Below are positions 23,195 through 31,378 of a DNA stretch of 64,000 bases, piece by piece. This DNA comes from Nocardioides mangrovi. Lineage in GTDB: Bacteria; Actinomycetota; Actinomycetes; Propionibacteriales; Nocardioidaceae. The notes under the pieces were generated by a model, which saw nothing but the letters and a program-made list of their open reading frames with translations, was not told where the DNA came from and did no database searches. The DNA is taken from contig NZ_JAIQZJ010000006.1 of NCBI RefSeq assembly GCF_020073815.1, positions 186,001 through 250,000 of the forward strand, in the 5' to 3' direction. Made by a program: the position numbers and the translations under genes. Position 1 is the first letter of the stretch; the number at the start of each line of letters is the position of its first letter.

Positions 23195-24394
23195 GTGGAC
23201 CTGACCTACTCCGCCGAGGACCAGGCGTTCCGCGCCGAGGTGCGCGACTGGCTGGCCGAGCACCTGACCGGCGAGTGGGCCGCGCTGCGCGGCCTCGGCG
23301 GCGCCGGGCGGGACCACGAGGCGCACGACGAGCGGGTCGCCTGGAACCGTCTCCTCGCCGAGCACGGATGGACCTGCGTCGGCTGGCCGACCGAGCACGG
23401 CGGCCGCGGGCTGAGCCTGACCCAGCAGGTGATCTTCCACGAGGAGTACGCCAAGGCCGACGCGCCGGTCCGGGTCAACCACCTCGGCGAGGAGCTGCTC
23501 GGTCCGACGCTGATGGCCTTCGGGACCGACGAGCAGAAGGCGCGCTTCCTGCCGCGGATCGTCGCCGTCGAGGAGCTGTGGGCGCAGGGCTACTCCGAGC
23601 CGAACGCCGGCTCCGACCTCGCCAACGTGCAGACCAAGGCGCGCCTCGACGGCACCGCCGAGAGTGGGCAGTGGGTGGTCGACGGCCAGAAGGTGTGGAC
23701 CTCCAACGCCCACTTCAGCTCGTGGGCGTTCGTCGTCTGCCGCACCGAGCCGGGCTCCCAGCGACACCAGGGCCTCTCCTTCCTGCTGGTGCCGCTCGAC
23801 CAGGACGGCATCGACATCCGCCCGATCGAGCAGCTCACCGGTGGCTCGGAGTTCAACGAGGTCTTCTTCACCGGCGCCCGCACCGACGCCGACCTCGTCG
23901 TCGGCGAGGTCGGCCAGGGCTGGAAGGTCGCGATGGCGCTGCTCGGCTTCGAGCGCGGCGTCTCGGTCCTCGCCCAGGTCGTCGGCTTCTCCCGCGAGCT
24001 CGACGGCGTCGTCGAGCTGGCGAAGGACAACGGCACGATCGACGACCCGCTGGTCCGCGACCGACTCGCCGCGCTCAAGGTCGAGCTCGAGGTGATGCGT
24101 CGCCAGGCGATGCGCGGCCTCTCGACCGACACTGAGTCGCATTCCGGGGTCGCTGGGCCGTCGGTCTTCAAGCTGGTCTGGGCGACCTGGCACAAGAAGC
24201 TCGGCGAGGTCGCCATGGACGTGCTCGGCGCCGCCGGGCTCACCACCGCCTCCGACAGCGGCTACGAGCTGTCGCGCTGGCAGCGGCTCTTCCTCTTCGC
24301 CCGTGCCGACACGATCTACGGCGGCAGCGACGAGGTGCAGCGCAACATCCTCGCCGAGCGGGTGCTCGGCCTACCCCGAGAGGCACGCGGATGA
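23195..24394 (+). CDS. fadE30: Acyl-CoA dehydrogenase FadE30
   Basis: Acyl-CoA dehydrogenase, 399 residues, expected to oxidise HIP-CoA in the first beta-oxidation turn of the propionate side chain. The N-terminal VDLTYSAEDQAFRAEVRDWL is followed by VGWPTEHGGRGLSLTQQVIF, WAQGYSEPNAGSDLANVQTK (about 129-148), VDGQKVWTSNAHFSSWAFVV and the C-terminal ADTIYGGSDEVQRNILAERV (about 371-390). GTG 23195 is 7 bases after TAGGGT, so the transcript is probably leaderless; a TTG at 23174 in frame lies within the operator and is not credible. It starts the plus-strand operon fadE30-ipdF-kstR2-fadA6, and its stop overlaps the ipdF ATG. Confidence 0.9.
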   Translation: MDLTYSAEDQAFRAEVRDWLAEHLTGEWAALRGLGGAGRDHEAHDERVAWNRLLAEHGWTCVGWPTEHGGRGLSLTQQVIFHEEYAKADAPVRVNHLGEELLGPTLMAFGTDEQKARFLPRIVAVEELWAQGYSEPNAGSDLANVQTKARLDGTAESGQWVVDGQKVWTSNAHFSSWAFVVCRTEPGSQRHQGLSFLLVPLDQDGIDIRPIEQLTGGSEFNEVFFTGARTDADLVVGEVGQGWKVAMALLGFERGVSVLAQVVGFSRELDGVVELAKDNGTIDDPLVRDRLAALKVELEVMRRQAMRGLSTDTESHSGVAGPSVFKLVWATWHKKLGEVAMDVLGAAGLTTASDSGYELSRWQRLFLFARADTIYGGSDEVQRNILAERVLGLPREARG

Positions 24395-25194
24395 CGACCC
24401 AGCGACCGGAGCAGCCCGCCCCCGACTACGTCCCGGGCCACGACCTGCTCGCCGGCAAGGTGGTCGTGGTGACCGCGGCCGCCGGCGCGGGCATCGGCGC
24501 CGCCGTCGTACGCCGTGCGCTCGAGGAGGGCGCGAAGGCCGTGGTCTTCAGCGACACCCACGAGCGCCGGCTCGCGGAGGCGGAGGCGGCGCTGGGCGAG
24601 GAGTTCGGCGCCGACCGGGTCCGCCAGATGGTCTGCGACGTCACCGACGAGGCGCAGGTCCAGGCGCTGCTCGACCTCGCCGACGAGGTGGGCGGCGTCG
24701 ACGTGATGATCAACAACGCCGGCCTCGGCGGCACCGCGTCGATCCTGGAGATGACCGACGAGCAGTGGTCGAAGGTCCTCGACATCACGCTGACCGGGAC
24801 GATGCGCTGCATCCGGGCCGCCGGGGCACGGATGTCGGCCGCCGGCCGCAAGGGCGTGATCGTCAACAACGCCTCGGTGATCGGGTGGCGCGCGCAGGAG
24901 GGCCAGGCCCACTACGCCGCCGCGAAGGCGGGCGTGATGGCGTTGACCCGCTGCGCCGCGATCGACCTCGCGCCGTACACGATCCGCGTCAACGCGGTCT
25001 CGCCGAGCCTGGCGATGCACCCCTTCCTGGCCAAGGTCACCTCCGACGACCTGCTCGCCGAGCTCAAGCAGCGCGAGGCCTTCGGGCGCGCGGCCGAGCC
25101 GTGGGAGGTCGCCAACGTGATGGTCTTCCTCGCGAGCGACTACGCGTCGTACATGACCGGCGAGGTCGTCGCCGTGAGCAGCCAGCAGGCATAG
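24391..25194 (+). CDS. ipdF: IpdF, SDR dehydrogenase of the HIP pathway
   Basis: NAD(P)-dependent SDR, 267 residues, which by family oxidises the 5-hydroxyl of the two-ring CoA ester in steroid ring C/D degradation. VVVTAAAGAGIGAAVVRRAL (about 26-45) is the cofactor loop with Ala replacing the usual first Gly; INNAGLGG follows near 110, and YAAAKAGVMALTR (about 178-190) carries the catalytic Tyr and Lys. The N-terminal 20 residues (PAPDYVPGHDLLAGKVV) are an extension usual in this subgroup. The ATG overlaps the fadE30 stop (ATGA). Position between fadE30 and kstR2 supports the name. Confidence 0.88.
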   Translation: MTTQRPEQPAPDYVPGHDLLAGKVVVVTAAAGAGIGAAVVRRALEEGAKAVVFSDTHERRLAEAEAALGEEFGADRVRQMVCDVTDEAQVQALLDLADEVGGVDVMINNAGLGGTASILEMTDEQWSKVLDITLTGTMRCIRAAGARMSAAGRKGVIVNNASVIGWRAQEGQAHYAAAKAGVMALTRCAAIDLAPYTIRVNAVSPSLAMHPFLAKVTSDDLLAELKQREAFGRAAEPWEVANVMVFLASDYASYMTGEVVAVSSQQA

Positions 25195-25206
25195 AGGATT
25201 GGTCCC

Positions 25207-25812
25207 ATGACCGCGCCGGCCACCGAGCCCACCAACTCCCGTCGCAGCGAGCTGCTCGCCATCGCCGCGGGCCTCTTCGCCGAGAAGGGCTTCAAGAACA
25301 CCACCGTCCGCGACATCGCGGACGCCGCCGGCATCCTCTCGGGCAGCCTCTACCACCACTTCGACTCCAAGGAGTCGATGGTCGACGAGATCCTCCGGAC
25401 CTTCCAGGAGGAGCTCTTCGGGCAGTACGACGAGATCCTCGCCGGCGGCCTCGACCCGGCCGCCAAGCTGGAGCAGGCGGTGCTGGTGTCGTTCGAGGCG
25501 ATCGACAAGCACCGCGACGAGGTGGCGATCTTCCAGAACGACGCGGCCTACCTGCTCACCTTCGACCGCTTCTCCTACCTCGCCGACCGCAACCAGCAGT
25601 CCCGCGAGGTGTGGCTGACGCTGCTCCAGAACGGCATCGACGCCGGCGTCCTGCGCGCCGACCTCGACCTCGAGCTCACCTACCGCTTCATCCGCGACAC
25701 CGTCTGGGTGGCCGTGTCCTGGTACCGCCCCGGCGGCCGCCGCACCCACACCGAGATCGCGCGCCAGTACCTGTCCATCCTGTTCGAAGGAATCGCCACC
25801 CCCGCTGGTTGA
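25207..25812 (+). CDS. kstR2: TetR-family repressor KstR2
   Basis: Repressor of the HIP (ring C/D) regulon; the family member from mycobacteria is released by HIP-CoA. 201 residues: HTH at about 12-58 (SELLAIAAGLFAEKGFKNTT, then ILSGSLYHHFDSKESMVDEI), then a ligand domain with FEAIDKHRDEVAIFQNDAAY and DTVWVAVSWYRPGGRRTHTE. Length and sequence fit the roughly 200-residue KstR2 orthologues. It is 12 bases after ipdF in the operon it would regulate, and two identical KstR2-type operators lie in this window (23165-23182, 47614-47631). The last Gly codon and TGA fall inside a REP-like repeat. Confidence 0.92.
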   Translation: MTAPATEPTNSRRSELLAIAAGLFAEKGFKNTTVRDIADAAGILSGSLYHHFDSKESMVDEILRTFQEELFGQYDEILAGGLDPAAKLEQAVLVSFEAIDKHRDEVAIFQNDAAYLLTFDRFSYLADRNQQSREVWLTLLQNGIDAGVLRADLDLELTYRFIRDTVWVAVSWYRPGGRRTHTEIARQYLSILFEGIATPAG

Positions 25813-25846
25813 GGTGCGAGGCGCGCCAGCGCCGAGCCTCGAAACC
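25807..25846. repeat. REP-like repeat between kstR2 and fadA6
   Basis: An imperfect 40-bp palindrome from GGTTGAGGTGCGAG to GAGCCTCGAAACC, with a GC-rich centre. It covers the kstR2 stop codon and most of the 55-base gap to fadA6. It shares both 10-base ends with the element inside fadD3 (21633-21666). Confidence 0.6.
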
Positions 25847-25867
25847 CGGGGAGCAAAGGAGCACGCC

Positions 25868-27031
25868 ATGCCCGAGGCCTATATCGTCGACGCCGTCCGC
25901 ACCCCGGTCGGCAAGCGCGGGGGAGCGCTGGCCGGCGTCCACTCCGCCGACCTCGGCGCGCACACGCTGGCCGCGCTGGTGCGGCGTACCGGCGTCGACC
26001 CGGGCGCCGTGGACGACGTCATCCTCGGCTGCTGCGACACCATCGGCTCCCAGGCCGGCGACGTCGCGCGGACGGCGTGGCTGGTCGCCGGGCTGCCCGA
26101 CCACGTGCCGGGCGTGACGATCGACCGCCAGTGCGGTTCGTCCCAGCAGGCGGTGCACTTCGCGGCCCAGGGCGTCATGTCCGGGACCCAGGACCTGGTC
26201 GTGGCCGGCGGCGTGCAGAACATGAGCGCGATCCCGATCTCCGCGGCGATGCTGGTCGGCCAGCAGTACGGCTTCTCGACGCCCTTCGCCGAGTCGCCCG
26301 GCTGGCAGGCGCGCTACGGCGACCAGGAGGTCAGCCAGTTCAACTCCGCCGAGATGATCGCGGCGAAGTGGGACATCTCCCGCGAGGAGATGGAGGCCTT
26401 CGCGCTCGCCTCGCACGACCGCGCGCGGACCGCGATCGCGGAGGGCCGCTTCAAGGACGAGATCGAGCCGGTCACCCTGCCCGACGGGTCCGTCTTCGAC
26501 ACCGACCAGTGCCCGCGCGAGACCTCGATGGAGAAGATGGCCGGCCTCGAGCCGCTGGCTCCCGGCGGCCGGATCACCGCCGCCGTCTCCTCACAGATCT
26601 GCGACGCCTCCGCCGCGATGCTGATCGCCTCGGAGGCCGCCGTCCAGACGCACGGTCTGAAGCCGCGCGCCCGCATCCACCACCTCTCGGTCCGCGGCGA
26701 CGACCCGGTCTGGATGCTCACCGGCCCGATCCGTGCGACCAGGCACGCGCTGGAGAAGACGGGGCTGTCGGTCGACGACATCGACCTCTTCGAGTGCAAC
26801 GAGGCCTTCGCCTCCGTCGTCCTGGCGTGGATGAAGGAGACCGGCGCCCCGAACGAGAAGGTCAACGTCAACGGCGGCGGCATCGCCCTCGGTCACCCGA
26901 TCGGCGCCACCGGCGTCCGGCTGATGACCACGATGCTCGCCGAGCTCGAGCGGACCGGTGGCCGCTACGGCTTGCAGACCATGTGCGAGGGCGGCGGCCA
27001 GGCCAACGTGACCATCATCGAGAGGCTCTGA
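25868..27031 (+). CDS. fadA6: Thiolase FadA6
   Basis: Acetyl-CoA acetyltransferase-type degradative thiolase, 387 residues, that cleaves a beta-keto acyl-CoA in the final part of steroid ring C/D degradation. The nucleophile is Cys89 (IDRQCGSSQQAVHF), and GGGIALGHPIGATGVR (His343) and TMCEGGGQAN (Cys373) complete the active site. The ATG at 25868 follows AAAGGAG. It is the last gene of the fadE30-ipdF-kstR2-fadA6 unit, although the REP-like element in front of it may reduce read-through. Confidence 0.91.
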   Translation: MPEAYIVDAVRTPVGKRGGALAGVHSADLGAHTLAALVRRTGVDPGAVDDVILGCCDTIGSQAGDVARTAWLVAGLPDHVPGVTIDRQCGSSQQAVHFAAQGVMSGTQDLVVAGGVQNMSAIPISAAMLVGQQYGFSTPFAESPGWQARYGDQEVSQFNSAEMIAAKWDISREEMEAFALASHDRARTAIAEGRFKDEIEPVTLPDGSVFDTDQCPRETSMEKMAGLEPLAPGGRITAAVSSQICDASAAMLIASEAAVQTHGLKPRARIHHLSVRGDDPVWMLTGPIRATRHALEKTGLSVDDIDLFECNEAFASVVLAWMKETGAPNEKVNVNGGGIALGHPIGATGVRLMTTMLAELERTGGRYGLQTMCEGGGQANVTIIERL

Positions 27032-27049
27032 CCCCGCTAGTCTCCAGGA

Positions 27050-29179
27050 GTGCGAGCTCTGGGCGAGTGGGTGCTGCGGCACCGCAGGCTGGTCATGGTC
27101 GGCTGGCTGCTGATCACCGTCGTCGGCATGTCGGTGACCAGCACCGTCAACAACCGCCTCACGGTCGACTTCTCGCTGCCCGGTCAGCCCGGCACCGAGA
27201 CGGCCGCGAAGATCGTCCAGGCCTACGGCAACGGCGGCAGCACGGTGCCGCTGCTGGTGACCGTGACGATGCCGGAGGGGCAGACCGTCACCGGCAACGA
27301 GCAGGCGATCGGTGACGCGTTCGCCTCGGTGACCAAGGCCGATGTCCCGCTGCGGGTGGTCGACGAGGCCAACACCGGCGACGACGCCTTCCGGACCGAC
27401 GACGACCGCACGGCGTACGCGATGGTCTTCTACCCCTTCCCGGACAGCTTCTCGAGCGTGCTGCCCACCGACGTCGTCTCGAAGGCGGTGACCGCCCAGG
27501 CTCCGGACGGCGCGACCGTCGGGGTGACCGGCATGGACGCGCTGGCGGTCGGCGACGAGTCGGGTGGCAACAGCGTGCTCGTCGAGACCCTGCTGGGCGG
27601 GCTGGGCGCACTGGCCGTGCTGCTCTTCGTCTTCGCCTCCCTGCTCGCCTTCCTGCCGCTGCTCGTCGCAGCGGTCTCGATCCTGACGACCTTCCTGCTG
27701 CTGCTCCCGATCACGCTCTTCACCGACGTCTCCTTCATCGTCGAGTTCCTGATCGCGCTGGTCGGACTCGGTGTCGCGATCGACTACTCCCTGCTCTTCG
27801 TGACCCGCTGGCGCGAGGAGCGGGACCGTGGCCGGAGCAACCACGAGGCGGTCGTGACCGCCATGGAGACGGCCGGCCACGCCGTGCTCTTCAGCGGCAT
27901 CACCGTCGCGATCGGCCTGCTCGCGCTCGTCGTCCTGCCGGTGCCCTTCCTCCGGAGCATCGGGTACGGCGGCGCCCTCATCCCGCTCGCGAGCGTGTTG
28001 GTGACGCTGACGCTGACCCCCGCGATCCTGGGCGGCATCGGTCCGAGGGTGGACTGGCCGAAGATCCGCCACGAGCAGGAGTCGAGCCGCGGCTGGACCA
28101 GGTGGGCGACCCTGGTCGTCCGGCACCGTTGGGTGGCGGCCGGATCCGCCCTCGCGGTGCTCGCCCTCCTCGCCGCCGCCTTCGCCGGCATCAAGATCGG
28201 CGCCGCCGACTCCGACTCGCTGGCCAAGAACGGCCCGGCGTACGACGCCTTCCAGGTGCTCCGCTCCGGCGGCGTCCCCACCGGCGTGCTGACGCCGATC
28301 GAGGTGCTGACCGACGCCGACCAGGCCGACTCCGTCGCGCAGACGCTGGGCGAGGTCGACGGCATCGACGCGGCGCTCGTGCCGACGGGCGACGGCGCGG
28401 AGGTCGACGGTCAGAAGGTCGTCGTGCTGGTGCCGCACGAGGAGACCGTCAACTCGCAGAGCGTGGCGGTGGTCCGGGACGTCCAGGACGTCGCCGACCA
28501 CACCGACGGCGTGATCGGCGTGGCCGGCCTGGGCGCCGACCAGGTCGACTTCCTGCACGCCGTCTACGGCAACCTGCCCCTGATGCTCGGCCTGATCTGC
28601 CTGCTGACCTTCGTCCTGCTGGTGCGCGCCTTCCGGTCGCTGCTGCTGCCGCTGAAGGCGGTCGTGCTCAACCTGGCCTCGCTGATGGCGGTCTTCGGGA
28701 CGATGGTGCTCTTCTGGCAGGAGGGCTACGGGTCCAACGCCGTCTTCGGCATCGCCGCGACCGGCGCGGTGACCTTCTGGATCCCGATCATGGTCTTCGC
28801 GTTCCTCTACGGGCTGTCGATGGACTACGAGGTCTTCATCCTCAGCCGGATCCGCGAGGAGTACGACGCCGGCGCGTCCACCGACGAGGCCGTGATCCGC
28901 GGCATCGGCCGCACCGGTCGGCTGGTGAGCAGCGCGGCGCTGATCCTCTTCCTGGCCTTTGCGGCGCTGGCTTCCGGGCCCGGCACCGACATCAAGGTCC
29001 TGGCGACCGGCCTGGGCATCGGCATCCTCCTCGACGCCACCGTGATCCGCTCGGTCCTGGTGCCGTCGCTGGTCTCGCTCTTCGGCTCCTGGAACTGGAA
29101 GCTCCCGGACTCGGTCGCGCGCGCCCTGCGCGTGGAGCCGTCGGTCGTGCACGCCGAGCCGCCGAGGCGCCGCGACTGA
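27050..29179 (+). CDS. MMPL/RND-family membrane transporter
   Basis: Large inner-membrane RND-type transporter, 709 residues, with the MMPL layout: one N-terminal helix, an outer domain (about 35-180), six helices (about 183-335), then a second helix, outer domain (about 370-510) and six-helix set (about 513-680). The paired proton-relay motifs are present: GLGVAIDYSLLFVTRWREER (near 240) and LYGLSMDYEVFILSRIREEY (near 585), each with Asp-Tyr. Substrates in this family include lipids and siderophores; none can be assigned here. The GTG is 6 bases after TAGTCT and 19 bases after fadA6, so it may have its own leaderless promoter although it lies directly behind the steroid operon. Confidence 0.9.
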   Translation: MRALGEWVLRHRRLVMVGWLLITVVGMSVTSTVNNRLTVDFSLPGQPGTETAAKIVQAYGNGGSTVPLLVTVTMPEGQTVTGNEQAIGDAFASVTKADVPLRVVDEANTGDDAFRTDDDRTAYAMVFYPFPDSFSSVLPTDVVSKAVTAQAPDGATVGVTGMDALAVGDESGGNSVLVETLLGGLGALAVLLFVFASLLAFLPLLVAAVSILTTFLLLLPITLFTDVSFIVEFLIALVGLGVAIDYSLLFVTRWREERDRGRSNHEAVVTAMETAGHAVLFSGITVAIGLLALVVLPVPFLRSIGYGGALIPLASVLVTLTLTPAILGGIGPRVDWPKIRHEQESSRGWTRWATLVVRHRWVAAGSALAVLALLAAAFAGIKIGAADSDSLAKNGPAYDAFQVLRSGGVPTGVLTPIEVLTDADQADSVAQTLGEVDGIDAALVPTGDGAEVDGQKVVVLVPHEETVNSQSVAVVRDVQDVADHTDGVIGVAGLGADQVDFLHAVYGNLPLMLGLICLLTFVLLVRAFRSLLLPLKAVVLNLASLMAVFGTMVLFWQEGYGSNAVFGIAATGAVTFWIPIMVFAFLYGLSMDYEVFILSRIREEYDAGASTDEAVIRGIGRTGRLVSSAALILFLAFAALASGPGTDIKVLATGLGIGILLDATVIRSVLVPSLVSLFGSWNWKLPDSVARALRVEPSVVHAEPPRRRD

Positions 29180-29204
29180 CGTGACGCCGTGGGTCGGGCT
29201 CGGG

Positions 29205-29879
29205 CTACCGCATCGCCTTCCAGCCGACCGACCAGGCCATCGCGACGGCGCTGACCTGGGAGTGGACCTCCAGCTTGCTCAGGATCGACTTGACCTGGGT
29301 GCGCACCGTGTCCTCGGTGACGAGCCGGGTCGTCGCGATCTCGCGCACGGTGCGGCCACGCATCATGTGCCGCAGCACCTCCGCCTCGTGCCGGGTCAGG
29401 CGGGTGAGCCGGCGCTGCGCCTCCACGAGCTCGGCGGCCTGGCGGGCGCTCAGCCGGATCAGCCGGTCGCGCTCCTCCTGGTCGAGGACGCAGCGCCCCT
29501 CCGTCATGTTCCGGACCACCGAGACCATCGTCGAGAGCGACGCCGTCTTCGGCACGACCATCCGCGCTCCCGACGCGAGGAAGTGGCCCCACCGCGGCTC
29601 GTCCTCCGTCTCGAAGACCGCGACCACCGGGATCCCCGCCCGCGACACGTCCTCGACGACCGCGACCCCGCTGCAGCTCGGGCCGAGGTCGGCGTTGACC
29701 AGGGCGAGGTCCGGTCGGAGGTCGAGCAGCTGACCGCTGACCTCGTCGCGGCTCGTCGCGGGCGCGAGTGGCACCTCGCGGTAGTCGTAGTGCCGCGTCC
29801 TGAGCACGATGCCCAGGCACTCCACGAAGAGGCCGTGCCGGTCCACGACGGCCACCCTTGCTCGTATCGAGCGATTCAT
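29205..29879 (-). CDS. LuxR/NarL-type response regulator with degenerate receiver
   Basis: Regulator of 224 residues: a receiver-like N-terminal domain (about 8-125) and a C-terminal LuxR HTH (about 158-215: LTRLTRHEAEVLRHMMRGRT, then VREIATTRLVTEDTVRTQVK). The receiver is atypical. The segment PDLALVNADLG places Asn62 where the phospho-acceptor Asp normally stands, and only one of the two usual acidic residues is present in AVVDRHG. It is therefore probably regulated by something other than phosphorylation. ATG 29879 follows GGGGGGACG. It points away from, and lies just beyond, the sortase/DUF4397 group on the same strand (143-base gap), which it may control; that is inference. Confidence 0.82.
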   Translation of the reverse strand: MNRSIRARVAVVDRHGLFVECLGIVLRTRHYDYREVPLAPATSRDEVSGQLLDLRPDLALVNADLGPSCSGVAVVEDVSRAGIPVVAVFETEDEPRWGHFLASGARMVVPKTASLSTMVSVVRNMTEGRCVLDQEERDRLIRLSARQAAELVEAQRRLTRLTRHEAEVLRHMMRGRTVREIATTRLVTEDTVRTQVKSILSKLEVHSQVSAVAMAWSVGWKAMR

Positions 29880-30022
29880 CGTCCCCCCGAACGATCCCCG
29901 CTTGGCCCTACGGGCCAGCTTCCCCAGTCCTGCACTCCATCCACCTTGACCTCATCACCCGAGCGGGCACTGGTCCAGTTGGACATCGGTCCTAGTACCT
30001 CCGAACTTGAGGGCGGCCGTGC

Positions 30023-30706
30023 TCATGGGCCGAAGTCCAGCTGAGCGACCACCCGGTCGTGCTCCGTCGCGCGGAGCGTGGTCGACCAGCCATCGGAACC
30101 GGGTCGCCCGCACGGCTCGAGCTCCGTGCCGGCCTCGGAGCCGCACGCGAGGTTGAGGACGTGCGTGCCGGTCACCTCGACGGTCCGCGGTCCCCGCGCC
30201 CCGGTGCTCGGGTCCACCTCGAGCGAGACGGGGTCGGCGAGCGCGCGACCGGGGGCGGAGGGGGAGACGGTGACGGTCCCGGTCAGGACGTAGCTCAGCC
30301 GGACCACGTGGACGGGCACGAGGAAGGAGACGACCGCCGGGCTCGAGCCGACGGGGCCGACGGGCCGCTGGTCGCCGCCCGTCCCGTCGACGAGCCGGAG
30401 GTCGCTCGCGGCGGGGGAGGTGCCCGACGACGCGATCGGGAGCGCGATGGTCAAGCCGTGGATCCCGCGGCGGCTCCGGATCCACTGCGTCACGTGGATC
30501 GTCCCGTCGGCGTCGATCCCGCTGCGGACGTAGCTCCCGTTCCTCGGCACCGGCGGTGCGTCCCGCAAGACGGCCACCCGCTCGCTCGCGGGGTCGCCCG
30601 GGGCGCGGTGCAGGTCGCCGACATCCACCGTGGCCCGGTCGGCCCACAGATAGATGGTCGAGAGCAGCGCGACCGACCCGACGAGGATGAGCGCCTCCTG
30701 CCTCAT
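30023..30706 (-). CDS. Hypothetical signal-anchored extracytoplasmic protein next to sortase F
   Basis: Not recognised. 227 residues with an N-terminal membrane anchor (MRQEALILVGSVALLSTIYL, residues 1-20) and a beta-rich outer domain. Two Cys (LACGSEAGTELEPCG, about residues 190-202) could form a disulfide. The region DADGTIHVTQWIRSRRGIHG and SYVLTGTVTVSPSAPGRALA look like Ig-like strands. No LPXTG-type motif is present. The ATG overlaps the sortase stop (ATGA), so it is co-translated with the sortase and may be a partner or substrate. Confidence 0.62.
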   Translation of the reverse strand: MRQEALILVGSVALLSTIYLWADRATVDVGDLHRAPGDPASERVAVLRDAPPVPRNGSYVRSGIDADGTIHVTQWIRSRRGIHGLTIALPIASSGTSPAASDLRLVDGTGGDQRPVGPVGSSPAVVSFLVPVHVVRLSYVLTGTVTVSPSAPGRALADPVSLEVDPSTGARGPRTVEVTGTHVLNLACGSEAGTELEPCGRPGSDGWSTTLRATEHDRVVAQLDFGP

Positions 30707-31368
30707 GGTGCTCTCCGCGTGGCCGCGGCGAGGGGACGGGCCGTCACGACTGCCAGCCGCTGGTAGCCACCGCGCCCCGCGTCGTACGGCGGCGCACAGG
30801 TCACCAGGGTCAGCCGCCTCCCGCCGCTCGCGGCGCTGAGCCGTCGGACGTCGGCGGTGTCGCGCTTCGCGACGAGGTCGAGCGACACGATGGAGAAGGT
30901 CTGCCGGAGGTGGGGCGAGGACAGGACGACGCGTTGCCGCGGCCGGACGCTCAGGAGCTCCGCGTAGGCGCCGAGCCCCTGGTCGACGGAGTCCACGTGG
31001 CCGGCGATGAGGGTCGAGCCGAAGGGGTCGCCGAGACGCGATCCGCCGCTCCACCAGCCGGCGGAGCGCACGTCGGCGGGGACGTCGAGGACGCCGTTGT
31101 GCCGACTCCCGACCGCCACCACCGGCACGCTCCTCCCACTGGGCAGTCGGACGGCGGTCGGTGCCTCGGCGGCGACGATGCCGGCCCGCTCCGCTCGGCC
31201 GGCGGGCACGGTGACGGTCGGGGTCGCCGGTCCCGACCCGTCGGCCGCGTCCGCACCCGCGGGTGCGGGCGGGTCATTCCGGGCGACGAGGACGACCGTC
31301 AGCACCGCGCCGGCCGCCGCGACGATCGCCGCGACCGCCACCGCCACACCGAGGACGCCGGGCCGCAT
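30703..31368 (-). CDS. Class F sortase
   Basis: Cysteine transpeptidase of the sortase family, 221 residues, anchored by an N-terminal segment (LGVAVAVAAIVAAAGAVLTV, about 6-25) with a Pro/Ala-rich linker to about 60. The catalytic domain shows STLIAGHVDSVDQGLGAYAE (His in AGHVDS, about 123), LTLVTCAPPYDAGRGGYQRL (nucleophile Cys in TCAP, Arg in QRL). These are the sortase hallmarks, and the short single domain resembles class F. Sortases attach LPXTG-bearing proteins to peptidoglycan; no such substrate was found in the window. It lies between the DUF4397 gene (10-base gap) and an overlapping unknown gene. Confidence 0.84.
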   Translation of the reverse strand: MRPGVLGVAVAVAAIVAAAGAVLTVVLVARNDPPAPAGADAADGSGPATPTVTVPAGRAERAGIVAAEAPTAVRLPSGRSVPVVAVGSRHNGVLDVPADVRSAGWWSGGSRLGDPFGSTLIAGHVDSVDQGLGAYAELLSVRPRQRVVLSSPHLRQTFSIVSLDLVAKRDTADVRRLSAASGGRRLTLVTCAPPYDAGRGGYQRLAVVTARPLAAATRRAP

Positions 31369-31378
31369 GGTCGATGCC

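Noticed and set aside
26591..29152. Very long minus-strand open frame opposite fadA6 and the MMPL gene, and similar long frames at 4839-6908 and 33534-36713
   Set aside because: They run antisense to genes with clear motifs, have low-complexity Arg/Gly/Asp/Val-rich translations and no domain pattern. Such shadows are expected in high-GC DNA.
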